Positions 35,192 through 45,317 of a stretch of 64,000 nt of DNA are shown here, piece by piece. Source of the DNA: Arachis hypogaea (Eukaryota; Streptophyta; Magnoliopsida; Fabales; Fabaceae). Below the pieces are notes generated by a model. That model saw only the letters and a program-made list of their open reading frames with translations. It made no database searches and was not told the DNA's origin. Every line of letters starts with the position of its first letter. Positions within the stretch are counted from its first letter, which is position 1. The translations under genes and the position numbers were made by a program. Location of the stretch: the NCBI RefSeq assembly GCF_003086295.3, contig NC_092044.1, positions 72,778,528 to 72,842,527 of the forward strand, given 5' to 3'.

Positions 35192-36754
35192 ATGGTACCA
35201 CCAAAAAGCTCAGCCTCAAAGAAAGGATAAACCAAGGAACCAACCTCTGGATCCTCAAGCTCTTTTAATGACTACAAGTTCCTCTCTACATTCAACCAAA
35301 ACCAATTCTATGGTTGGGTGAGTGAAAGGAAAATCATTCCAGAAGTTGGGTTCCAACTAAGGAGGAATGAGCATATTAAAATCAAAGTGGAGATCGATAA
35401 TAGGGGTTGGTCACTCCTATGCAACCCACCGAGGAAAGTGGTAGAAAGCTTGGTAAGGGAATTCTATGCCAACGTAGTACCTCAACCAGTGCAACAATAT
35501 GGCTACATTAGCTATGTAAGGGGGAAGTCCATTGACTATAGCCCCTCTAGCATAGAGAGTATGCTAATGGTGAAGAGGACAAAATCCACTCGGAGCTATG
35601 AAGAGAGAATGAAGTAGCAAGACCCTGGGTTTGAGGAGATCCTGAATGAAATTTGTGTGATGAATGTGCATTGGATAAATGACAAAGATGGGATACCCAA
35701 CCAATTGAAGAGAAGAGATTTGAGCCCCCAAGCTAGGGAGTGGCTAGAGTTTGTGAGGAGGTCCCTAATCCCCACATCCAATATTTCAGAGGTGACCAAG
35801 GAGAGAGCTGTGCTCATCTACAGCATCATGAAAGGAGAAAACATCAATGTGGGGGAGATGATCGCCAACAACATCAACAAAGTGCTGAAAAGCACCAATG
35901 ACAACACAAGGTTGGCATTTCGCAGCATTATACAGAGGCTATGTGATGAAGCTGGAGTTGAAAAGATCATTGATGAAGTGCTTGTGAAGCAAGACAAGTT
36001 CATAACCGCCAAAAAGATGGCCAAAGTGGTGGCTATCCACCCACTCAATAGGGCTAGAGAATGAAGAGCCCATGCTCATGAACCACAACAACAACAAGAA
36101 GAGGAAGAGGCAGAAGAAAAACCTCACTTCCTGGCACTTCAACCACCACCACAATACCAATATCAACAATTTCCAGAGGGATTCAACTGGGAGCAATTGC
36201 AAAGAGATGTACACCAAATGAAGGGAGACCTACACCACTTGAGGGAGGATGTCAGTCAATTCAAGGAGACTCAACAAAAACAATACAGCCAAGTCAACCA
36301 GAACATTAAGCAACTCCAAGGGAGTTGGGAGCATATGAGGAAGGAGCAACAAGAATAATTTAACTGGGGAGAGGTGCGAAGTGCACTAGACAAAATAACA
36401 GAGCAAGGCAAGTGATAACAGAGGAACTTGGCTGAATTCAGAAATCTCTATGATGCCAGGACCATATCTAGGAGGCAGTATGACATCAACACACAAGCCA
36501 AGTTGAATCACTTGTGTAACGCTGTAGCCACTCTAAACCCAAGATACCCAACCTTCATGCAAGGGATGGAAGAGCTAAGTGCAAGACAAGAAGAAATCCT
36601 AGCCAAACATAAAGAAGATGAAAGAAATTACATGAGGAGGTTAGGATTTTGGAAGCCCAAGGATACCAAGGCTCTAGAAGGTTCCTCCAAGCCAGATGAA
36701 GGTGGCTCATCCCCTCCCAAGAAGAAGGACAAAGGGAAGAGGCCAATGAACTAA
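35192..36754 (+). pseudogene. Element B extra ORF, plant transposon-protein family, with several in-frame stops
   Basis: One frame from MVPPKSSASKKG to RPMN. The middle (WVSERKIIPEVGFQLRRNEH, VREFYANVV, GKSIDYSPSSIESML, REWLEFVRRSLIPTSNISEV) aligns with the intact D ORF. The C-terminal half is longer than D's: a Gln-rich coiled-coil stretch, then a Lys-rich tail. Stops near 35228, 35615, 36062, 36356 and 36413, no frameshift. Function unknown; presumably once expressed from its own TATA box. Confidence 0.85.
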
Positions 36755-37681
36755 AGATGAAGCTACTCAAGGTTGTTGAGTCCCATGGTTGACACTTTCC
36801 AATTTCTGAATTCTGTTTAAGTCTTTGCTTTATTTACTTCTTGAATAATCATGCTAGGATAGTTTATGTTTTATGCTTAGTTTCAATTTCTGTTTGAAGT
36901 ATTTATGAGTTTTTTTTTCAAGAAAGAAAATGCCATGTATTTCAAGTCTTCATTTCAACTTAAATAAAAGTAGAGCTTGTCTCCATAAGAGTTACTATGA
37001 GTTGTGCAAAAATAATAAGAGAGACCACGGCCCAGAGGAATCATCAAACAAACTAAGACACAAGAAACTGAGTGTAGAACCTTGGATGAACTAAAAAGAA
37101 AATGAGTCATGGGGAGTAACTAGTCCTAGAAGGTATAACAAAAGAAGACTAAGGGATATTCCTTGAATATCCATAGAACCAAGAGGTAGTAAGCAATAAA
37201 GGCCTAAGGCTCTGAGCATCAACTACTAGGATAGAAAAAGAAACATTAAAAAGCTCAAAAAAGGGAATTAATGATCCTAGTAGATGCTTGTGGTGAAGAT
37301 GTGTCAAGAAGAGACCTGGACAAGTAAATTCTTAGGGGTGTCTCAACACCCAGTACCCTAAAACCAACTGGTTTGGGAGTGCTAATTGAAAGCCTAATTA
37401 AAGGGTTGTCTTGAGACAAAACAATTAGAGTCGTGGTCAAGAAAGCAAAACAACCCTTACTACTTCAAGGTGACAATCAATAGAAAGGAACCCTGAAGCC
37501 TATACCTGAAGGAACCCTCAAGGATCCAAGAGCTTTCCATGACAATTAAAACATTCATACATGTGTTGGGCACTTAGTTTTACTCTTAGTTGTATTGCAA
37601 TATTCGAAGCCATGACCTCAAGATATAAAGGTTTACTCACATTGATTTGCTTGGGACAAGCAAAGCTTAAGTTTGGTGTTG
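36755..37681 (+). other. 3' non-coding region of element B, second part
   Basis: AT-rich; a weak copy of the shared CTTGTGGTG..ATGT.TCAAG stretch at about 37286-37309. Ends GGGACAAGCAAAGCTTAAGT, TTGGTGTTG directly before the LTR at 37682. Confidence 0.65.
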
Positions 37682-39999
37682 TGATGACTTGCATCATCTA
37701 ACCTTCTTTCTTGCATAAAAAAGACCATAAAAGAGCATAAATCTCATTTGATCAGTACAATTCATGCATTATTTGATGAATATCACGGTACACTACTTTG
37801 AGATGAGTTGTGCTGAATTTTAGGTGAAAAATGCATCAAAAATGGGAAGAAGACAAACAAGAAGCTGGGCGTGTGAAACTGACATGCCACTTGGAGTAAA
37901 CGCCATAAAAATGCACTGGCGTGGCACGCCAGGAGCAAAGCGTGGCACGCCAGTACTAAATTCCAGAAGGGAGATCCAAGCATGCATGTGGGCGTGGCAC
38001 GCTAGTACAAAATTCTAGAGAACAAAATGGAGGACACAAAAGTGGCATGGCACGCCAGGTTGGGCGTGGCACGCCTGACTCATCAACTACTATGGGTGTG
38101 CCACTTGAGCAAAGGGGCGTGGCACGCCAGCTCCAAGAAGTCACTTGGGCGTGCCACTTGAGGACCCAGGCGTGGCACGCCAAGCTTGAAGAGTGCACAA
38201 ATGCATGGGCGTGCCACTTGAGCAGCATGGCATGGCACGCTGGTACAATGATCCAGAGAAGAGGCTAAAGGCAATTGAAGACTGGGCGTGCCACTTGAAG
38301 TCAAAGGCGTGGCACGCCAACCTCTCAACCTCACTTAGGCGTACCACTTGAGCAACCAGGCATGGCACGCCAATGCACAAAGATAACAAAAGCAAGGACT
38401 GGGCGTGCCACTTGGTGTTGAAGGCGTGGCACGCCAACCCGAGCATGTCACTATGGCACACCAACTACTGGAACAAGACAAGATCATGGGCGTGGCACGC
38501 CAACCTTCAGGCGTGGCACGCTGGTACAAGTTTCCAGAGAGGACGAAAGAGCCAACTACATGGGGCGTGCCAGTTGGTATCGAAGGCGTGGCACGCCACT
38601 CACTATTCTTCACTTAGGCATGCCACTTGAGCAACCAGGCGTGGCACGCCAAACAGAGGAACCACTCACTCACAAAGGGGCGTGGCATGCCAGACCCCGG
38701 GCATGCCACGCTAGTTCAAGTTTCCAGAGGCAAAGGAAAGTGGAAAAAGCAAAGGGCATGCCACTTGAGCTCAAAGGCGTGGCACGCCAACACAAGAATT
38801 CAACTATGGCGTGCCACTTGAGTTTGAAGGTGTGGCACGCCAAGGTTGACAAGGGGTTGAGCGTGCCACTTGAAGGATTGGGCGTGGCACGCCACGCTAG
38901 AAATGAAGGGCACGTGACACGCCAGCAAAGCGCCAGCCACACGCCAGCTGGGAAGTCACGCTTATTGAGTGTTTTCTTTTCCCTCCAAACTGTAATTTTC
39001 CCTTTTTAATTTTGTAATTCTTTTATTTTACTAGGAGTAGTATAAATACCCTCAAAGAGTACTGAAGAAGGGGTTAAGCAGTTAGTTTTAGATCTACTTT
39101 TACACTTCACTTTTAAGTACTTTTCGAGCTATGAGTAGCTAACTTCCCTCTCATTGAGAGAGGGAGCTCTGTTGTACTTGATGGATTGATAATAGTGAAA
39201 TTCTTCTTCTCTTCATCTTCTCTTTGATTTTCTAGAAGGAGTTTCGTTCTTAATGCTTAGTGTTCAATTGTCTTGGGAAAGAGATTGAATGCAATTGGGT
39301 TTCATGGGAACCTTAGGAAAGGGAACATGAAACCATGCTTGAAATCCCTTTTTACACTTGAGTAGATTCTGGGTTTTGGTGTTTGGATACGTGACATATA
39401 ATCCTCCCTCTACCTGGACCTATAAGGGTGTGTGGTATAATCAGGGACCAAGCATACCTCTCTTCATGAGCAATTAGACCAAGGAATTGGCTATTGATCA
39501 AGATCTGAGAGATTGAGTCACCAAGGGATTGGGGCTCAATCAATCATGATTGCCAAGAGGTCAATGAGTTGCATGATTGAAGAGGATATAAGCTAGATTT
39601 GATCCAAAGAGACAACATCTCCCAATCTCAATGAACTTCCCCATTCTTATCTATCCATTTCTTTACTGTTTAATTTTTACATTCAGCAATTCCCCACTCC
39701 CATTTACATTCAAGTCATTTATGATTCAGCACTTTACGTTATGCAATTTCTATTTCTGCACTTTCTTGCTTTTCTTTATATTCTAGTCATTTACATTTAT
39801 GTCATTTACAATTCTACACTTCACAATCTTATTGATCCGCTTGACTAATTCATCAATCAATTAAAACTGCTTGAATTTGCCAATCTCTGTGGATATGATC
39901 CCACTCTTAGTGGGTTATTACTTGGCGATAATTTTGGTGCGCTTGCCAAAAGAACTAATTCACTAATTTTTTGAAATGGGTAGTGAATTCTGGTCATCA
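37682..39999 (+). repeat. Middle LTR of element B (2318 bp)
   Basis: TGATGACTTGC ... TCTGGTCATCA. It is preceded by a plus-strand priming region (3' LTR role) and followed by a primer binding site (5' LTR role), so two units share it. U3 array of GGCGTGGCACGCC words at about 37865-38945; TATA at 39041. Open frames here are repeat artefacts. Confidence 0.88.
39041..39048 (+). promoter_or_regulatory. Predicted TATA box of the middle B LTR
   Basis: TATAAATA about 100 bp downstream of the last palindrome; the inverted LTR has the same box at 43458-43465. Confidence 0.55.
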
Positions 40000-40006
40000 A
40001 GTTTTA

Positions 40007-40023
40007 TGGCACCGTTGCCGGGG
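40007..40023 (+). other. Second primer binding site of B, tRNA-Asp type
   Basis: TGGCACCGTTGCCGGGG, one mismatch to tRNA-Asp, seven bases after the middle LTR. Confidence 0.82.
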
Positions 40024-40274
40024 ATTAATTGTGATTAACAAACTACCGGTTGGTTGATTACCTACATTAGACACTTTTTTCCTTTATTTTTTGTCTTTGT
40101 CATTTATTTTCTTTTAATTTTCTCTTGCTAGTAAGGTGTTTGTGTTATTGCCTCACTAAGAATCCCTTATCTGTGACAATGGGGATTCCAATTTCTTTTG
40201 GTGATTATTGTTTAAGACAGAGCATTTTGCAAGTGAGAATAGAGTCTACCTCATCTTTTGATTAATCATGTCAT

Positions 40275-41150
40275 ATGGGATATTGCCCACTACCACAAAA
40301 TGATTCTAGTCATTTTCCTAATAGTGGCTGGGAATATCACCAAAGAATGATAGAGTATGAGCAATCAAATGAAATGGAATACCTCCCAGAGCCACAAAAT
40401 AGTTCATATTGTTATAACAATTATAGAAATTTTGGCTTTGGAAGAAATTTTAATGCTACTTACCCCATTCTTCAAGGACTATCATCCCATAATTGTCCAA
40501 CCTGTGCACCTCCACAAAATCTTCTAGAATTTGCAATAGAAGAACTCTCCAAGAGATATCTCTTTATTGCCCAACTCAGTGAGTTTTTAAGGCAAAATGT
40601 AAGAGAGGTGATTGAAGATATGGAAATCTCAAGGAGAAATCAAGAAGAGCAAATTAGACAATTGGCACAACATTTTGTTGATGAACCAACCAATGTCTTC
40701 CCTTGGCCAGGGAAAGAATATCATGCCATCAGTCTAAGGAGTGGAGAAGTGCTTAATGAGGGTGAAAATGAGGAATTGGTAGAACAAGAAGAAGAGATCT
40801 TTGTACCAAGAGAGCCACCATTCCAAGAAGTTCTTGATAAAGAGGATACTCCAACCATCTCACAACACCCAAGTTCTAAAAACAAAGAAGTGAAGGCAAT
40901 CAACAAAAGTACCAAAAAGAGGATAGTGACCGAGGAACAAAGGACTATATGCATGAAGAACAAAAGGTCAACTGGAAACAATCCAACCCCTACCCCAACA
41001 AGCAAAGCAAATCAAGCTAACAACAAAAGAAAGCTTGCTGGGAGGCACTCAAAACAGGGGGCATCAAGCTTCTCCTCTACTCCTCTGAGGTCATTTCTAT
41101 TAATCAATTGGAAGAAGAGGAAGAAAGTTGATAACAACATGTCAAGCTAA
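40275..41150 (+). CDS. Gag-derived ORF of the non-autonomous half of B (291 aa)
   Basis: Intact frame MGYCPLPQNDSS to NNMSS. It lacks the capsid-type gag domain. It keeps a segment like the gag C-terminus: Asn/Tyr-rich start, helical Glu/Gln stretch at about residues 90-135, then YHAISLRSGEVLNEG, matching the ITLRSGK block of E, B and D gag. A Lys-rich tail follows. The hairpin motif begins 10 bp before the stop. Probably a reduced gag of a non-autonomous element; whether it is translated is unknown. Confidence 0.6.
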   Translation: MGYCPLPQNDSSHFPNSGWEYHQRMIEYEQSNEMEYLPEPQNSSYCYNNYRNFGFGRNFNATYPILQGLSSHNCPTCAPPQNLLEFAIEELSKRYLFIAQLSEFLRQNVREVIEDMEISRRNQEEQIRQLAQHFVDEPTNVFPWPGKEYHAISLRSGEVLNEGENEELVEQEEEIFVPREPPFQEVLDKEDTPTISQHPSSKNKEVKAINKSTKKRIVTEEQRTICMKNKRSTGNNPTPTPTSKANQANNKRKLAGRHSKQGASSFSSTPLRSFLLINWKKRKKVDNNMSS

Positions 41151-41188
41151 TGACATTAAAAGAGCGCTTGTTGGGAGGCAACCCAACC
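41141..41188 (+). promoter_or_regulatory. Conserved post-polyprotein hairpin motif, second B copy
   Basis: GTCAAGCTAATGACATTAAA, AGAGCGCTT and a perfect GTTGGG-AGGCAA-CCCAAC hairpin. Kept although no pol lies upstream. Confidence 0.65.
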
Positions 41189-42497
41189 GTAGGTAATATT
41201 TCCTTTCTTTGTTTTGTTTATTTTAAATAATTTGGCATATGATTGCATTCTAAGTTTGTGTTGCCATGCAACAAATTTGATTTTCAATCTTCACTGGGTA
41301 CTTGCATCATGCTAAAATGAAAGTGTCACACTAAGTTTGGTGTTGCCACTTATCTTTCATGCTATGTACCATGCACACCCCTTATTAATGAAACCATATT
41401 GCCTCTGTTTACTTCTTGTGCCTTCATTTTATCATTAATTTTGCTTGCGTAACCACATGTATTACTCACATTTTATTGTTCTAAGACATTCATGAACTAT
41501 CATAGACCCCATCACCACTGTTTTATTTGTTGCTTGAGGACAAGCAATCATTCTAAGTTTGGTGTGGGGATGGGAAGAATAGGAGGAAACTGACAACAAC
41601 AATGAAGATGAACTACAAGGTGGTAAAGTTCATTTTCCTCTTACTTATTTCCAATACATTTAGATTGCATGATTGTCTTCTATTTCCTTTGTATACATGT
41701 GCGTTGTGAATAAGCATAGCTTGATTGCTGAAATTGTAACATGTGCTATGACATTAAGACTACCATCTTGAGTTTTGTGAGTTCAAAAGCAATTTAGTTT
41801 CATGATCATAAACAAACAAGGTCATTAAAGAAGAACTTAGAATGGGCATATAAGTATTGGAAGGCTAGCATGATTATTGTTGCTCAATTGCATTTGAATT
41901 TGTTTAATTGAAGTTTTCATCTAGGACATTTTATGAAATTTTTGAAATCATGAAAACCTTGAAGAAGCAAATGCAACTAAGGCAAGAAAAAGAAAAGGAA
42001 AAGAATGAGAAAGATGAAGGCTCTGAGTACCAATGACAATTCATTTGTTAAGTACTTGTGGTGTTTATGTATCAAGCAAAAAGCTTGAAAACAAAACACT
42101 TAGAGTCAAGGCTAGGCTCAAGTGCAAAAGCACTACCTCAAAGCTCAAGGCTTTGAGCATCAATGATTAGATAATAAAGAAAAGAAACAAATGAGCATAA
42201 AGAGTCCTCTAATTAAATGCTTGTGGTGCTTATGTATCAAGCGGTAATACTTGAAAACAAAGCATTTAGAGTCATAGCTTTCAACACATGGTGCAAAGCA
42301 CCCAAAAAGTTAAGCTAAGAAAAGAATAAAAAGATTGTTTCAAGGAAGGAACATAAAGAAAAAGATTTCATAAACTGAGCTAGATAGAAGCAACAATCAT
42401 TTGAATGTCTTTTGTGATTGTAGCAAGCATAAGAAACTAGCCAACCATGAACATAAAAATTGCTACTCTTCTCACCTTGGTTTGTCAAACTCTATTG
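41189..42497 (+). other. 3' non-coding region of the second B half
   Basis: No ORF. AAGTTTGGTGTTG-type words near 41332 and 41553, the first next to CACACTAAG. Two tandem copies of the shared stretch TTGTGGTG(T/C)TTATGTATC at 42056 and 42221, the second followed by GCGGTAATACTTGAAAAC. No 3' LTR in plus orientation follows. Confidence 0.6.
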
Positions 42498-42506
42498 CAT
42501 AAAACT
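42498..42506 (-). other. Inversion junction of B: leader stub attached to the inverted LTR
   Basis: Minus-strand AGTTTTATG follows the U5 end of the inverted LTR, exactly the bases that follow the other two B LTRs up to the second base of the primer site. Beyond it the sequence switches to plus-oriented 3' non-coding DNA. Confidence 0.7.
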
Positions 42507-44959
42507 TGATGACCAGAATTCACTACCCATTTCGAAAAAATAGTGAATTAGTTCTTTTGGCAAGCGCACCAAAATTATCGCCAAGTAATAACCAACTAGG
42601 AGTGGGATCGTATCCACAAAGATTGGCAAATTCAAGCAGTTTTAATTTATTGATGAATTAGTCAAGCAGATCAATAAGATTGTGAAGTGCAGAATTGTAA
42701 ATGACATAAATGTAAATGACTAGAATATAAAGAAAAGCAAGAAAGTGCAGAAATGGAAATTGCAGAATGTAAAGTGCTGAATCATAAATGATTTGAATGT
42801 AAATGGGAGTGGGGAATTGCTGAATGTAAAAATTAAGAAGTAAAGAAATGGATAGATAAGAATGGGGAAGTTCATTGAGATTGGGAGATGTTGTCTCTTT
42901 GGATCAAATCTAGCTTATATCCTCTTCAATCATGCAACTCATTGACCTCTTGGCAATCATGATTGATTGAGCCCCAATCGCTTGGTGACTTAATCTCTCA
43001 GATCTTGATCAATAGCCAATTCCTTGGTTTAATTGCTCATGAAGAGAGATATGCTTGGTCCCTGATTATACCACACACCCTTATAGGTCCAGGTAGAGGG
43101 AGGATTATGTGTCACGTATCCAAACATCAAAACCCATAATCTACTCAAGTGTGAAAAGGGATTTCAAGCATGGTTTCATGTTTCCTTTCCTAATGTTCCC
43201 ATGAAACCCAATTGCATTCAATATCTTTCCCAAGATAATTGAACACTAAGCATTAAGAACGAAATTCCTTCTAGCAAATCAAAGAGAAGATGAAGAGAAG
43301 AAGAATTTCACTATTATAAATCCATCAAGTACAACAGAGCTCCCTCTCTCAATGAGAGGGAAGTTAGCTACTCATAGCTCGAAAAGTATTCAAAAGTGAA
43401 GTGTAAAAGTGGATTTAAAACTAACTGCTTAACCCCTTCTTCAGTACTCTTTGGGGGTATTTATACTACTCCTAGTAAAATAAAAGAATTACGAAAGTGA
43501 AAAGGGAAAATTACATTTTGGAGGGAAAAGAAAACACTCAATAAGCGTGACTTCCAAGCTAGCGTGTGGCTGGCGCTTTGCTGGCGTGTCACGTGCCCTT
43601 CATTTCTAGCTAGGCATGCCACGCCCAATCCTTCAAGTGGCACGCTCAGCCCCTTGTCAACCTTGGCGTGCCACACCTTCGAACTCAAGTGGCACGCCAT
43701 AGTGGAATTCTTGTGTTGGCGTGCCACGCCTTCGAGCTCAAGTGGCACGCCCTTTGCTTTTTCCACTTTCCTTTGCCTCTGGAAACTTGAACTTGCGTGG
43801 CACGCCCAGGGTCTGGCATGCCACGCCCCTTTGTGAGTGAGTGGTTCCTCTGTTTGGCGTGCCACGCCATGAACTCAAGTGGCACGCCTCAATGCTTCTT
43901 TGCCCTCTGAATGACTTGGCGTGCCACGCCTGGTTGCTCAAGTGGAACGCCTAAGTGAAGAATAGTGAGTTGCGTGCCACGCCTTCGATACCAAGTGGCA
44001 CGCCCCATGTAGGTTGTCTCTTTCGTACTCTCTGGAAACTTGTACCAGCGTGCCGCGCCTGAATGTTGGCGTGCCACGCCCATGATCTTGTCTTGTTTCA
44101 GTAGTTGGCGTGCCACGCCTCAGCCTTCAAGTGGCACGCCATAGTGATATGCTCGGGTTGGCGTGCCACGCCTTCGACACCAAGTGGCACGCCCAGTCCT
44201 TGCTTTTTTTATCTTTGTGCATTGGCGTGCCACGCCTGGTTGCTCAAGTGGCACGCCTAAGTGAGGTTGAGAGGTTGGCGTGCCACGCCTTCAACTTCAA
44301 GTGGCACGCCCAGTCTTTAATTGCCTTCAGTCCCTTCTCTGGATCATTGTACCAGCGTGCCACACCATGCTGCTCAAGTGACACGCCCATGCATTTGTGC
44401 ACTCTTCAAGCTTGGCGTGTCACGCCTGGGTCCTCAAGTGGCACGCCCAAGTGACTTCTTGGAGCTGGCGTGCCACACCTTCAACACCAAGTGGCACCCC
44501 ATAGTGGAGGTTCTTCTTGAGATGGTGAGTTGGCGTGCCACGCCCCTTTGCTCAAGTGGCACGCCCATAGTAGTTAATGAGTCAGGCGTGCCTCGCTCCT
44601 TTTGTGTCCTCCATTTTTTTCTCTGAAATTTTGTACTAGCGTGCCACGCCTAGTCCCTGGCGTGCCACGCCCACATGCATGCTTGGATCTCCCCTCTGGA
44701 ATTTAGTACTGGCGTGCCACGCCAGTGCATTTTTGTGGCATTTACTCCAAGTGGCACGCTAGTTTCACACGCCCAGCTTCTGGTTTGTCTTCTTCCCATT
44801 TTTTATGCCTTTTTCACCTGAAATTCAGCACAACTCATCTCAAAGTAGTGTACCATAATATTCATCAAATAATGCATGAATTGTACTGATCAAATGAGAT
44901 TTATGCTCTTTTATGGTCTTCTTTATGCAAGAAAGAAGGGTAAATGATGCAAGTCATCA
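42507..44959 (-). repeat. Right LTR of element B, inverted (2453 bp)
   Basis: Minus strand begins TGATGACTTGCATC and ends CTGGTCATCA. About 97% identical by eye to the middle LTR in U5. Palindrome array at about 43565-44780 (GGCGTGCCACGCC words, better preserved than in the left LTR), TATA box 43458-43465. Its U3 end abuts the GGCCT duplication. Confidence 0.9.
43458..43465 (-). promoter_or_regulatory. Predicted TATA box of the inverted B LTR
   Basis: Minus-strand TATAAATA, about 100 bp downstream of the palindrome array, facing left. Confidence 0.5.
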
Positions 44960-45317
44960 GGCCTTCTCGAGTTATTTTTATTAATCCAAATTCTAGTCAG
45001 ACCTCGTCAGGTCGCTTTTTATGGGTTACTTTTTATAACTCCTTGCATTAATCTGAGCTTTATCGCTTCACCTTGCCGACCTCTTTATGATCGGTCGATG
45101 AATTTTGCTTTTAAGCGTAAATTAATGCGCCTTGGTAGGAAACTTTTCAGGAAATTGATAACTTTCATTAAAAAATAATGGGATAAAGATATAAATAAAA
45201 AGTGTATACATATGAGTGCTTTAGGCTGGGCAGTTTTTTTTATCTCTGCCTGGCGCCTCATTAAAAAACCTTTTTAGGAAAAAGAGTGCGCATTGACCTA
45301 AGATCTTTACTATTTTC

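Larger units (their letters stand above)
2548..44959 (+). mobile_element. Composite Athila-like element B with three LTRs, split by three later insertions
   Basis: Order: LTR(+) 2548-4860, tRNA-Asp primer site, broken gag-pol 5123-12268, 3' non-coding DNA, extra ORF 35192-36754, LTR(+) 37682-39999, a second primer site, a short gag-derived ORF 40275-41150, 3' non-coding DNA, then LTR(-) 42507-44959. Removing the solo LTR, D and E with their duplications leaves about 18.9 kb. Both outer termini are TGATGAC-type U3 ends, which an ordinary LTR element never shows. The left LTR is visibly more diverged from the other two (roughly 88% identical in U5 by eye) than those are from each other (about 97%), so B joins an autonomous-type copy to a relative of a second subfamily. 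Confidence 0.75.

Noticed and set aside
38047..38630. Several 70-110 aa open frames on both strands rich in WHA, ARH and ACH
   Set aside because: They are translations of the LTR palindromes; the same happens at 43461-44626. No protein-like pattern.
37860..38950. Regularly spaced GGCGTGGCACGCC words that look like a CRISPR or satellite array
   Set aside because: Spacing and spacers are irregular, the words are inside an LTR and also occur in two other LTRs; plant DNA, no cas genes.
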